This document shows positions 34,539 through 42,662 of a stretch of 64,000 bases of DNA, in pieces. The DNA is from Sphingomonas sp. FARSPH. Its GTDB lineage: Bacteria; Pseudomonadota; Alphaproteobacteria; Sphingomonadales; Sphingomonadaceae. The notes beneath the pieces are model-generated. The model was not told where the DNA came from and made no database searches. It worked only from the letters and a program-made list of their open reading frames with translations. Positions within the stretch are counted from its first letter, which is position 1. Each line of letters starts with the position of its first letter. The translations under genes and the position numbers were made by a program. The DNA lies in the NCBI RefSeq assembly GCF_003355005.1, contig NZ_CP029985.1, positions 1,603,001-1,667,000 of the forward strand. The letters are read 5' to 3'.

Positions 34539-34841
34539 GAAAGTCCCCTTTGGATGATGCGGCAAGGGGGCATGGCCGTGCTGTTCTGGCCGCGCCGCAA
34601 GGCGCGGCGCCGCGATTCGCACATGTGTCGATGGTCCCGGCCCCCCTGGCGTCGTGCCCGGCTAAACGCGGATTGTGTCTGCTTTGTGAAAGCGGCGTCG
34701 CCAAGCGCGCCTAAACCGTGGCTTAACGAGGCATTCCGGCTCGGTTCAGCGCGACTCGGCCATAGCATCGCAACACGCTTCCACCCTTGTGCGTTTCACG
34801 AAGGCGGACCGGGCGTTTGTGAGTATGAGGAGGTTCGAGCA
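34539..34841. other. Divergent intergenic region, 303 bases
   Basis: No gene, repeat or RNA was recognised between the TonB-receptor start and the small secreted-protein start. It must contain both promoters. It includes a short stretch of lower GC (around 34670-34730) but no convincing -35/-10 pair could be assigned by eye. Confidence 0.4.
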
Positions 34842-35192
34842 ATGAACGGCTTGTTGAAGAAGGTTGGTCTTGGCCTCGCGCTGGGCGCGACCGCGCTGAC
34901 CGCGGCGGCGCCGGCAGAGGCGCAGCGCTGGGGTCGCTACGGCGGCTGGGGCGGATATCGCCATTACGATCGCGGCGGCAACGTCGCGGCGGGCGCGCTG
35001 CTCGGCGGCATCGTCGGGCTCGGGCTGGGTGCGGCGATCGCGAATTCGGATCGCGACCGCTATTACGATCGGCGCTACTATAATTACTACGATGCGCCGC
35101 CGCCGCCGCCGCGGGTCGTCTATCGCGAGCGCTATTATGCGCCGCCCCCGCCGCCGCCGGTGGTCTATCGCGACTATTATTACGGCTATTGA
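34842..35192 (+). CDS. Small secreted Gly/Tyr/Pro-rich envelope protein
   Basis: A 116-residue protein. Residues 1-27 are a signal peptide (GLALGATALTAAAPAEA). The mature part has a WGRYGGWGGYRHYDRGG stretch, one glycine-zipper-like hydrophobic segment (GALLGGIVGLGLGAAIA) and a C-terminus of alternating Tyr, Arg and polyproline runs. It is likely periplasmic or outer-membrane associated. The specific family is not recognised. GAGGAGG at 34827-34833 fixes the start, and a terminator follows. Confidence 0.8.
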   Translation: MNGLLKKVGLGLALGATALTAAAPAEAQRWGRYGGWGGYRHYDRGGNVAAGALLGGIVGLGLGAAIANSDRDRYYDRRYYNYYDAPPPPPRVVYRERYYAPPPPPPVVYRDYYYGY

Positions 35193-35216
35193 GCCATCCG
35201 ATCCGGTTAACCGGGG

Positions 35217-35250
35217 AGGCGGCGTCGGTCATCCGGCGCCGCCTTTTTTT
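35217..35250 (+). terminator. Intrinsic terminator after the small secreted protein
   Basis: An 8-bp stem AGGCGGCG / CGCCGCCT followed by a run of seven Ts, 24 bases after the stop. Confidence 0.9.
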
Positions 35251-35300
35251 CGGGCTTTTTTTGTAGAGAGGCGCGCGCCGTGCCGCTAAGCGCGGAAGCC

Positions 35301-35597
35301 ATGACCGATACGCCTCCCGATCGCCTGTCGACCGACCCGTCGAGCCCCTATTTCGACCAGCCCAAGCTGGAACGCGGCATCGGCATCCGCTTCAAGGGCG
35401 CGGAGCGCCGCGACGTCGAGGAATATTCGATCTCCGAAGGCTGGATCCGCGTCGCGCTGGGCAAGAAGGTCGATCGCCACGGCCGGCCGCTGACGCTGAA
35501 ACTGACCGGCGAGGTGGAGGCGTGGTACGAGCGTCCCGCCGCGGGTGAAGGCGACGCGGCCGACGGCGACCGCGCCAAGGACGATGCGGAAGCCTGA
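35301..35597 (+). CDS. DUF3297 family protein
   Basis: A 98-residue protein with the conserved core PYFDQPKLERGIGIRFKG and GWIRVALGKKVDRHGRPLT, which identifies the DUF3297 family of small proteobacterial proteins. Its function is unknown. The C-terminal ~20 residues are acidic and disordered. ATG 35301 is preferred over an upstream in-frame start because the conserved block begins soon after it. It is convergent with the ArsR-type regulator. Confidence 0.88.
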   Translation: MTDTPPDRLSTDPSSPYFDQPKLERGIGIRFKGAERRDVEEYSISEGWIRVALGKKVDRHGRPLTLKLTGEVEAWYERPAAGEGDAADGDRAKDDAEA

Positions 35598-35652
35598 GCC
35601 GGCGTCCGATCCGATGCTTCTGATCCACTTCGTCTGATCCAGCGCTGCCGGA

Positions 35653-35988
35653 TCAGACCGCAGACACCGGCGTCGCCGGCCTGACCGCCGATTGTACATC
35701 TGCCCAGCGACCGCCGATCGCGTCGAGATAGGCGCGGGCGCCGTCGAGCGCTTCGGGGCAGTAGATGAAATGCGTCTCGCGGCCCCGGCGCTCGACGCGG
35801 AGCAGGCCGACGCGTTCCAGCACCTTGAGGTGCTTGGTCACCGCCTGGCGCGTCATGCCGCTGGCCGCGGCGAGCCGCGCGATCGAGCGCGTGCCGCCGC
35901 TGCGCAAGGCGACGAGCAGCGCGAGCCGGGTCGAATCGCCCAGCGCCGCGAAGATGGTGGCGGGAGTGGTTACGGCCATCGCAACCAT
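35653..35988 (-). CDS. ArsR-family winged-helix regulator
   Basis: A 108-111 residue protein. The winged helix spans residues ~10-85: IFAALGDSTRLALLVALRSG, then the recognition helix MTRQAVTKHLKVLERVGLL and the wing VERRGRETHFIYC. No metal-binding CxC in helix 3 is seen, so it belongs with the metal-independent ArsR group. Start may be 35988 or 35979. Two copies of GCAAC-N6-GTTGC lie at and above the start. No obvious structural target gene is adjacent on the same strand downstream. Confidence 0.9.
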   Translation of the reverse strand: MVAMAVTTPATIFAALGDSTRLALLVALRSGGTRSIARLAAASGMTRQAVTKHLKVLERVGLLRVERRGRETHFIYCPEALDGARAYLDAIGGRWADVQSAVRPATPVSAV

Positions 35989-36029
35989 CGTGTTGCACGA
36001 TTTCGGCCGATCAGCAACCTATGGGTTGC
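35981..36029. promoter_or_regulatory. Tandem GCAAC-N6-GTTGC dyads upstream of the ArsR gene
   Basis: Two 16-bp dyads of identical design lie at 35981-35996 and 36014-36029, 33 bases start to start. The second is extended to GCAACC-N4-GGTTGC. Isolated half-sites (TGCAACC at 36041-36047, GGTTGC at 36085-36090) continue upstream. They are probably autoregulatory operators; the first covers the start region of the gene. Confidence 0.65.
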
Positions 36030-36101
36030 GGATACCAACCTGCAACCAGCCAGGTGCCTTTCGCTGCTATCGAGGCAGCCGATCGGTTGCGCGCACCCTT
36101 C

Positions 36102-36962
36102 TCAGAGAACGCCGACGATCGGTGCCTTGAAGCATAACGGAATCGTCCGGTCGGTCAAAGCCCGTGGCACGAAGGGGGCGACGCGACCGCCGGTGAACGG
36201 CACGAACAGGGCCGGGCCGAGGCGACAGCGATCGAGCGCGCCGTCGGGCCGCTTGGTGACTCGCAACAGCTGCGTGCTGGTGTCGCTCGCCCCGATCGGC
36301 ATCACGATCCGGCCGCCGGGCTTCAACTGATCGAGTAGCGGACGCGGCACCTCGGTCGCGCTGGCGGCGACGACGATGCCGTCGAAGGGGGCATGCTCAG
36401 GCCAGCCCATGAAGCCGTCACCGGCGCGCACCGCGACGTTAGCGTAACCCATATGGTGCAGCCGCACGTCGGCGGCGCGTGCGAGCGGTTCGACGATCTC
36501 GATCGAGGCGACGTGGCGCGCGAGGCGGGCGAGCACGGCGGCCTGATAGCCCGAGCCGGTGCCGACATCGAGCACGTTGGCGCTGCCGTCGGCGGGTAGG
36601 TCGAGCGCGGCGGTCATCACCGCGACGACATAGGGGTCGGAGATCGTCTGGCCGTAGCCGATCGCCTGCGGCAGATCGACGTAGGCCGCGGCACGGCCGG
36701 CGGGATCGACGAAATCCTCGCGCGGGAGCGTGCCGATCACAGCGAGCGCGCGGCCGAGAGCGGGCGTGTCGGCCGCGGGATCGGCGGCGTGAATATCGGC
36801 GCGGATGTCGGCGACCATCTGCGCGCGCTGCTGCGCCGGGGATTGGCCGGCGCGCGCCTTTGCCAGCGCGCCGAGCATGTCGACGGGCTGCGGCGACGCA
36901 TGCGTGCAGCCGGCGAGCGAGACGGCAAGAAGGGCGGCGGACGGGAGGAAGCGGCGTGACAT
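36102..36962 (-). CDS. Protein-L-isoaspartate O-methyltransferase homologue with lipoprotein signal
   Basis: A 286-residue protein. The methyltransferase domain is clear: QAIGYGQTISDPYVVAVM (substrate motif), VLDVGTGSGYQAAVLARL (SAM motif I), GRIVMPIG. Unusually it begins with MSRRFLPSAALLAVSLAGC, a signal peptide with the lipobox LAGC. PCMT repairs isoaspartyl residues using cytoplasmic SAM, so an exported lipoprotein form is puzzling. An in-frame ATG at 37013 would add 17 residues and bury the signal; 36962 gives the better leader. The C-terminus ends with ~35 residues beyond the core fold. Confidence 0.82.
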   Translation of the reverse strand: MSRRFLPSAALLAVSLAGCTHASPQPVDMLGALAKARAGQSPAQQRAQMVADIRADIHAADPAADTPALGRALAVIGTLPREDFVDPAGRAAAYVDLPQAIGYGQTISDPYVVAVMTAALDLPADGSANVLDVGTGSGYQAAVLARLARHVASIEIVEPLARAADVRLHHMGYANVAVRAGDGFMGWPEHAPFDGIVVAASATEVPRPLLDQLKPGGRIVMPIGASDTSTQLLRVTKRPDGALDRCRLGPALFVPFTGGRVAPFVPRALTDRTIPLCFKAPIVGVL

Positions 36963-37103
36963 CGCGGATGCATCGACGAAGTGCGCATCGGTCGCAATGA
37001 AACTTCGGTTCATGATCGCCGGGGCGTCACGAGGGTCGTCGGACGGTTGACGGTCGCGCCGCGGCGGTGCAGCCCTGGTTCGGGACACCGCTCCGCCACG
37101 GGC

Positions 37104-37507
37104 ATGCGCACCGCCGCCGCTACCACCTTTCGAAAGATATGGGGTGACGGGATTGCGACCTATGGCCGCGCGGCGCCGACGGTGCCGGTGCGCGACATTG
37201 CGGCGGCGCTGCCTTTCTATCGTGACGTGCTGGGCTTCGACATCGTCCTCACCAACGGCGATCCGGTCGGGTTCGTCGTGCTGATGAAGGATGCCGCGGA
37301 AATCCACCTGAGCCGCGCGCCCGGCATCGCGCCACGACGACCAACGTGCTCCACCTGATCGTGTCCGACGTCGCGGCGGTCGCGGCGCGCTGCACGGCGG
37401 CGGGGATGCGGATCGTCAAGGTGCTGCGCGATCAGGACTATGGCCAGCGCGCGTTCGTGGTCGCCGACCCGGACGGCAACCGCCTCGACATCGGCGAATT
37501 GCTTTAA
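37104..37507 (+). pseudogene. Frameshifted VOC/glyoxalase-family gene
   Basis: The first frame reads ATYGRAAPTVPVRDIAAALPFYRDVLGFD, a typical VOC N-terminal half, to a stop soon after IHLSRAPGIAP. From about 37330 a second frame continues TNVLHLIVSDVAAVAARC and ends AFVVADPDGNRLDIGELL at the TAA at 37505. One small indel near 37325-37345 joins the two halves into one ~125-residue protein. It is a recent pseudogene or a sequencing error. No good start codon precedes the first half in frame. Confidence 0.75.
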
Positions 37508-37591
37508 CCATAAGGGTTGAGACTATCCGCAATGCAGCTCGCGGCTGCGTTTCGCAGACGGACCCTTTCGGCGGCAAAAGGAGAGTCGACG

Positions 37592-37740
37592 ATGCATCAA
37601 GTGGTGCGATCATCACGGCGGGCGACATGGATGCGAGCCAGGCGTTCTGCGAACGGCTGGGCTTTGCAGTGGCGAGCGACTGGCGCGGCTATCGTCCGAG
37701 CGGGGTGCGGGTGCGGATCGGGCGGGCGCTTGGCGGATAG
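37592..37740 (+). pseudogene. Truncated VOC-family remnant
   Basis: A good ribosome site (AAAGGAG at 37577-37583) precedes ATG 37592, which reads MHQV before the frame is lost. Shifting frame gives AIITAGDMDASQAFCERLGF and VASDWRGYRPSGVRVRIGRA, an N-terminal VOC half, ending at a TAG at 37738. The second half is missing. With the preceding pseudogene it makes a decayed tandem of VOC genes. Confidence 0.6.
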
Positions 37741-37783
37741 GGGCCGCCGCTCGACCGAGGGCGGATCGCTTGCGGCGCGGTGG

Positions 37784-37804
37784 ATGCCGGAACTGGTCCG
37801 GCAT
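37784..37804. repeat. Short hairpin (ATGCCGGA / TCCGGCAT)
   Basis: An 8-bp perfect stem with a 5-base loop, followed by GACGAG. It resembles the short hairpin repeats of this genome type and lies 64 bases beyond the end of the convergent ABC-F gene. Confidence 0.5.
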
Positions 37805-37867
37805 GACGAGAAGGGCTTTTGCTCCGGTCGCCCCGGGAGGCGTGGATCAGCCTGTTCTCATCCGTCC

Positions 37868-39730
37868 CTACGCCGCCGCCTCCAGCGCCTCGTTCGCCTC
37901 CAGCCAGCGTAGTTCGGCGGCCTCGATCCGCGCCTGCAGATCGGCGCGGCGCTTCATCAATTCGGTCATCGTCAGCCGGGCGAGCGCGGGGCTCGCCTGC
38001 TTGGGGTCGAAGAGCGCGGCGTCGACCGCGTTGCGCTCCGCGGTGAGCGTCGCGGTTTCGGCTTCGGCATCGCGGATCGCCTTCTTGCGCGCCTTTTCCG
38101 CGTCGCGGGCGATGGCGATCGCCTCCTTCGACAGCTTTTCCTTCTTCGCCTTGGGCTCGGCGGGCTTGTCGTCGCCCGCCAGGATGAAGGCGATATAGTC
38201 GTCGAGGCTACCGTCGAATTCGCGGGCGGTGCCCTGGTCGACCAGCACGAGGCGGTCGGCGGTCAGTTCGACCATGTGGCGATCGTGGCTGACGAGGATG
38301 ACCGCGCCGGTATAGTCGTTGAGCGCCTGGACCAGCGCCTCGCGCGCGTCGACGTCGAGGTGGTTGGTCGGCTCGTCGAGGATGAGCAGGTGCGGCGCGT
38401 CGCGGGTGATGAGCGCGAGCGCGAGGCGCGCCTTCTCGCCGCCCGACATCTTGCCGACCTGACCCGTCGCGCGGTCGCCTGAAAAGCCGAAGCGGCCGAG
38501 CTGCGCGCGCACCGCGGCGGGGCTGGCGCCCTTCATCACGCGCGTCATGTGCGCGAGCGGCGTGTCGTCGCCGTCGAGTTCCTCGACCTGATATTGGGTG
38601 AAATAGCCGACGCGCATCTTGCCCGACGCGGCCATGTCGCCCTCCATCGGGGTCAGCTGCGCGGCGAGCAGGCGCGCGAGCGTCGTCTTGCCGTTGCCGT
38701 TGCGCCCCAGCAGCGCGATGCGATCGTCGGGGTCGATGCGCAGGTTGAGCCGCTTCAGGATCGGCGTGTCGGCATAGCCGACGCTGGCGAGGTCGAGCGT
38801 GATCAGCGGCGGGCGCAACGGATCGGGATCGGGGAAGCCGAACGACAGCGTCGGATCGTTCGCCATTTCCGCGATCGGCTGCATCTTCGCCAGCATCTTC
38901 TGCCGGCTCTGCGCCTGTTTGGCGGTGGAGGCGCGGGCGGAGTTGCGCGCGATGTAATCCTGCAGCTTGGCGCGCTGCGCGTCCTGGTTCGCCTTTGCCG
39001 CGGCGAGCTGCGCCATGCGTTCGGCGCGCTGGCGCTCGAAACTGTCGTAGCCGCCCGGATAGAGCGTGATCTTGCCGTTCTGCAGGTGCAGGATATGGTC
39101 GACGATGTTGTTGAGGAAGTCGCGTTCGTGGCTGACGACGACGATCGTCGCCTTGTAGCTCTTCAGGAAATCCTCGAGCCACATGACCGCTTCGAGATCG
39201 AGGTGGTTCGAGGGTTCGTCGAGCAGCAGCAGGTCGGGCTGCGAGAAGAGCAAAGCGGCAAGCGCGACGCGCATCTTCCAGCCGCCCGAGAAGCTGTCGA
39301 GCGGGCGCTGCTGCATGTCTTCGTCGAAGCCGAGGCCGAGCAGAATCTGCGCGGCGCGCGCGGGCGCGGTATAGGCGTCGATCGCGATCAGCCGCTCGTA
39401 GACGTCGCCGAGCCGGTCCGGGTCCTCGCAGGTTTCCGCTTCGATCATCAGCGCGGCGCGTTCGAGATCGGCGGCGAGCACGGTGTCGAAGGGCGTCGCA
39501 CTGCCCGACGGCGCTTCCTGCGCGATATAGCCGAGACGGCTGCCGCGCGGCATCGCCGCGGTGCCGCCATCAGGTTCGAGCATGCCGGCGATGACGCGCA
39601 CCAGCGTCGACTTGCCCGCGCCGTTGCGGCCGATCAGGCCGACGCGGCTGCCCGGCGGCAGCGCCGCGGACGCATTGTCGAGGATCGTGCGGCCGCCGAG
39701 GCGCACGGTGATGCCGTTGAGGTTGAGCAT
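37868..39730 (-). CDS. ABC-F family ATP-binding protein
   Basis: A 620-residue protein with two ABC ATPase domains and no membrane segment. Domain 1 has Walker A IGRNGAGKST and signature LDSFSGGWKMR; domain 2 has Walker A LGRNGNGKTT and signature GKMSGGEKARL. The linker between them and a C-terminal coiled coil (rich in Ala, Lys, Glu) are typical. ABC-F proteins bind the ribosomal E site and relieve stalled translation. The closest type by domain layout is Uup/YheS-like; exact subfamily is not assigned. Confidence 0.93.
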   Translation of the reverse strand: MLNLNGITVRLGGRTILDNASAALPPGSRVGLIGRNGAGKSTLVRVIAGMLEPDGGTAAMPRGSRLGYIAQEAPSGSATPFDTVLAADLERAALMIEAETCEDPDRLGDVYERLIAIDAYTAPARAAQILLGLGFDEDMQQRPLDSFSGGWKMRVALAALLFSQPDLLLLDEPSNHLDLEAVMWLEDFLKSYKATIVVVSHERDFLNNIVDHILHLQNGKITLYPGGYDSFERQRAERMAQLAAAKANQDAQRAKLQDYIARNSARASTAKQAQSRQKMLAKMQPIAEMANDPTLSFGFPDPDPLRPPLITLDLASVGYADTPILKRLNLRIDPDDRIALLGRNGNGKTTLARLLAAQLTPMEGDMAASGKMRVGYFTQYQVEELDGDDTPLAHMTRVMKGASPAAVRAQLGRFGFSGDRATGQVGKMSGGEKARLALALITRDAPHLLILDEPTNHLDVDAREALVQALNDYTGAVILVSHDRHMVELTADRLVLVDQGTAREFDGSLDDYIAFILAGDDKPAEPKAKKEKLSKEAIAIARDAEKARKKAIRDAEAETATLTAERNAVDAALFDPKQASPALARLTMTELMKRRADLQARIEAAELRWLEANEALEAAA

Positions 39731-39812
39731 GCGCGCGCCCGTAGCAGAAGTGGCGCCGGTTTGGAACGTGCGTGCGGCGGGGGAGCGGGGCGCCGCCGAA
39801 ACGCTGCCGGTC

Positions 39813-40376
39813 CTATAGCGCGCGGACGAGGCGGACGGGGCGGGCGATCCATTTGGGCTCTTCTACGGCGACCGGTTTCGCCCCTGGGGTGAGCGGCAGG
39901 AGGTAGACGGCGTTCGCCTCGATCGCGAGCAGGCGGCCGAACGCCATGTCGCCGGCGGGCTGCGGCGCGAGCACGTCGTGGAGCAGCGCGGTCGCGAAGG
40001 CGTCTGGGGTCAGCATCGCGCACCACAATTCGTCGCCCGCGCGATAATCGCCGATCCCGCCCGAAATGGTGATCGCGACGCCGCCGGCGGGGGCTGCAGG
40101 CACAGCGATCGTCTGCGGCCGGCGCAGCGGCGCGGCGCCGTCGGGGCCGAGCGTCGCGACGACGGGCAAGGCGGGGCGTTCGGGCAGCGTCACCAGCGCG
40201 GCGGGCTCGACGTCGAGCGCGGCGGCGATGCGGTTGAGCCAGCCGACCGAGACGGTGCGCGTGCCCATCTCCAGCCGGCCGATCGTCTGCGCCGTAGTGG
40301 GCGGCACGCAGCGGCGCGCGACCTCCTCAAGGGTCAGGCCCTTGGCCCGGCGGACGTCGCGGATGGCGGTGATCAT
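39813..40376 (-). CDS. XRE-family regulator with peptidase-like/sensor C-terminus
   Basis: A 187-residue protein. Residues 1-65 are an XRE helix-turn-helix (IRDVRRAKGLTLEEVARRCV, TAQTIGRLEMGTRTVSVGWLNRI). The C-terminal ~100 residues hold beta strands (GIGDYRAGDELWCAML, GDMAFGRLLAI) similar in flow to the sensor halves of S24-like regulators, but no catalytic pair was identified. Divergent from the DUF6456 gene over a 90-base gap that contains inverted repeats. Target genes are unknown. Confidence 0.78.
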   Translation of the reverse strand: MITAIRDVRRAKGLTLEEVARRCVPPTTAQTIGRLEMGTRTVSVGWLNRIAAALDVEPAALVTLPERPALPVVATLGPDGAAPLRRPQTIAVPAAPAGGVAITISGGIGDYRAGDELWCAMLTPDAFATALLHDVLAPQPAGDMAFGRLLAIEANAVYLLPLTPGAKPVAVEEPKWIARPVRLVRAL

Positions 40377-40384
40377 GATGTATC

Positions 40385-40456
40385 CTAACCAGATCGGTTT
40401 TTCAGCTTTCCTACAAACCGACTCGCATGGCAAGTGCTCCGTGCGAATCGGGTTAG
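40385..40456. promoter_or_regulatory. Inverted repeats in the XRE/DUF6456 divergent gap
   Basis: CTAACC (40385-40390) pairs with GGTTAG (40451-40456), and CGGTTT (40395-40400) with AAACCG (40415-40420). The gap is AT-richer than its surroundings. These may be operator half-sites for the XRE protein; the spacing of the outer pair is long. Confidence 0.35.
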
Positions 40457-40466
40457 CGGGAGAGCG

Positions 40467-40901
40467 ATGATGGAGCGGGACGTGCGCGAACGGCGGCTGG
40501 CGTCGGGGCGGCGGGTGAGCGTGAACGTGGCGGAATCGCCGCTGGGGTGGCTGCGCGCACGCGGGCTGGTCGACGCGCGCCAGTGCGAGGCGGGCGAGCG
40601 GCTGCGCGGCGATTACGAGCGCGCGCAGATGGCGCCGCGCGTGACGATGGCGTGGGATCGGGTGCGCGTGGACGGCGGTGACGGCGGCGATCCGGCGACC
40701 GCGCAGCTGGCGGCGAAGCGGCGGTTCGACGCGGCGGTCGCGGCGCTCGGGCCGGGCCTGTCCGACGTCGCGTGGCGCGTGATCTGCGCGGGCGAGCCGT
40801 TGCCGACCGCGGAAAAGGCGCTGGGCTGGCCGGTGCGCGCAGGCCGGATCGTGCTGACGCTCGCGCTCGACCGGCTGGCGGGCCATTACCGGTTGCCGTG
40901 A
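40467..40901 (+). CDS. DUF6456 domain protein
   Basis: A 144-residue basic protein with the core SPLGWLRARGLVDARQCEAGERLRGDYERA and WRVICAGEPL..AEKALGWPVRAGRIVLTLALDRLAGHY (quoted in parts). The C-terminal half looks like a helix-turn-helix. It matches the DUF6456 family of alphaproteobacterial proteins with unknown function, which may bind DNA. Two adjacent ATGs (40467, 40470) follow GGGAGAG. Confidence 0.75.
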   Translation: MMERDVRERRLASGRRVSVNVAESPLGWLRARGLVDARQCEAGERLRGDYERAQMAPRVTMAWDRVRVDGGDGGDPATAQLAAKRRFDAAVAALGPGLSDVAWRVICAGEPLPTAEKALGWPVRAGRIVLTLALDRLAGHYRLP

Positions 40902-40998
40902 TTTGCGTGTAGAGGAACGGCGCTTCGGCCGACGCGTTCAGCGCTGGATTCGGAGGAGAGGGTCGGCGGCGCGAGCTGCCCAATGGGAAGTGTGCGTC

Positions 40999-41961
40999 GT
41001 GCGTTTCGAGTTCGTGAAGTGCCATGGGTCCGGCAACGATTTCCCCCTGATCGACGCGCGCGATATCGCGCTGGACGATGCGGCCTGGGCGATCATCGCG
41101 CGCGCGCTGGCAGACCGGCGCGGGCCGGTGGGCGGCGATGGGCTGCTGTTGCTCGACAAGGGGCGCGACGGGGCGGATTTCGCGATGCGCATGTTCAACG
41201 CCGACGGCAGCGAGGCGGAGACGTGCCTCAATGGCCTGCGCTGCACGGCGCGGATGGGGTTCGAGGCGCTGCGATGCGACCGCGCGACGGTGTCGCTGAA
41301 GACGTCGCGCGCGACGGTCGAGCGCGACGCGGCACTGGCGCCGGGCATCGTCACGATCCGCGAGACGGCGGGTCCCGCGGGTCTGGCGGTCGCGGACTGG
41401 CCGCTGCACGGCGTCGCGAGCGACCGGATCGTCGATGCGCCGGTGGCGCCGCTGGGCAGCGCGCGCCGCTTCACCGCGGTGAGCATGCCCAACCCGCATC
41501 TGGTGACGTTCGTCGAGACGATCGACGAGGGCGAACTGGTCGCCATCGGCACCGCATGCGAGGCGGCGCCCGACTGGTTGCCCAACCGGGCGAATGTGTC
41601 GTTCGTCGAGGTCCGCGGGACCGATATCGACGGACAAGCGCTGTTCGTGCGGACGTTCGAGCGCGGCGTCGGGCTGACCGACAGTTGCGGCAGTGCGATG
41701 GCGGCGTCGAGCTTTGCCGCCTGCCTGACCGGGCGGCTGGCCTATGATGCGCCGATCACCGTGTTCAACAAGGGCGGGCTGGTGCGCGCCCGCGTCGGGC
41801 GCGATGCGATGGTGCAGCTGTCGGGCAATGCCACGTGGGAATGGGCGGGGTCGGTCGACGTCGACCTCGCCGCCGCGGTGGCGGGGAACCTCGACGTCCA
41901 CCGCCACTTTGATGACGAGATCGCCGCCTGGGCGAAAATCGCCGATGGGGTCAACCGATAA
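40999..41961 (+). CDS. dapF: Diaminopimelate epimerase-fold protein (DapF-like)
   Basis: A 320-residue two-lobed epimerase. The opening FVKCHGSGNDFPLIDAR and NADGSEAETC match DapF. Both catalytic Cys positions are present, in TCLNGLRC and DSCGSAMAASS, but the usual CGNG and ACGTGA contexts are changed (Leu for Gly after the first Cys; SAM after the second CG). It probably converts LL- to meso-diaminopimelate for peptidoglycan and lysine, or acts on a related substrate. GTG 40999 gives the canonical N-terminus. No lysine-pathway gene is adjacent. Confidence 0.75.
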   Translation: MRFEFVKCHGSGNDFPLIDARDIALDDAAWAIIARALADRRGPVGGDGLLLLDKGRDGADFAMRMFNADGSEAETCLNGLRCTARMGFEALRCDRATVSLKTSRATVERDAALAPGIVTIRETAGPAGLAVADWPLHGVASDRIVDAPVAPLGSARRFTAVSMPNPHLVTFVETIDEGELVAIGTACEAAPDWLPNRANVSFVEVRGTDIDGQALFVRTFERGVGLTDSCGSAMAASSFAACLTGRLAYDAPITVFNKGGLVRARVGRDAMVQLSGNATWEWAGSVDVDLAAAVAGNLDVHRHFDDEIAAWAKIADGVNR

Positions 41962-42074
41962 CGGCCCACGCCCGGCCGCAGGGCCGCCGCTTATCACCCC
42001 AACACATGTGATGGCCGCCGCCGCCGACACGGCGCAATCGGGCGGGCCATCGCCGACCAACAGCGAAAACGACC

Positions 42075-42257
42075 ATGCGGGACGACATCAGTTACTTCTA
42101 CGATCGCGCCGAGACCGAACTGGAGCTGGCGCAGCGCGCGGTGCATCCGATGGCGGTGCGCGCGCACTATATCATCGCCAACCATTATCTCGATCGCTGC
42201 TACGGGGGCGAGGACGATAGCCCGCCGGCGAACGAAGACGGGGATATCGCCGCCTGA
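42075..42257 (+). CDS. Small hypothetical protein, 60 residues
   Basis: It reads MRDDISYFYDRAETELELAQ with an amphipathic helix and an AHYIIANHYLDRCYG segment, then an acidic tail. It is not recognised beyond similarity in style to small cytosolic proteins common in sphingomonads. The start is the first ATG in a clear frame; the frame bias supports coding. Confidence 0.6.
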   Translation: MRDDISYFYDRAETELELAQRAVHPMAVRAHYIIANHYLDRCYGGEDDSPPANEDGDIAA

Positions 42258-42341
42258 CCCGAAGCGCGCCCTGCATGGCGCGCGCGTATGAACCCTTGAT
42301 GAAGACGTTCGTTGGTCCTTGCGGTGACGCAGGGATGTCCC

Positions 42342-42662
42342 ATGAACGAGACGGGCCAAGACGAGGAGGCGCTGCGCGCGGCGCAGGATGGGCGGCTGTA
42401 CCCGGTCGGCCGTGCGTTGCGGGCGACCTTCGATGCCGACAATCATGACAGCCTGGACCGCGATGTCACCGGGCTGATGATCGACCTGTCGCATGTGCCA
42501 TACCCCTATGACGGGGCGGGCAAGGCGACCGATGCGGTTCACATGGCCGAACGTTCGCCGGATGCGTCATACGGCCTGGCGCACAAGGCGGGGCTGGCGG
42601 GGCGGCTGACCGGCGCGCTGCGGCGATGGCTGCCGGGAGGATCAGCCGCCGACCGGCGGTGA
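42342..42662 (+). CDS. Hypothetical protein, 106 residues
   Basis: No family recognised. It is charged (MNETGQDEEALRAAQDGRLY), with no signal peptide or membrane segment. ATG 42342 has AGGGA just upstream. Its last 21 bases overlap the end of the convergent PAS/winged-helix gene. Coding is inferred only from an open frame and a start with a ribosome site. Confidence 0.45.
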   Translation: MNETGQDEEALRAAQDGRLYPVGRALRATFDADNHDSLDRDVTGLMIDLSHVPYPYDGAGKATDAVHMAERSPDASYGLAHKAGLAGRLTGALRRWLPGGSAADRR

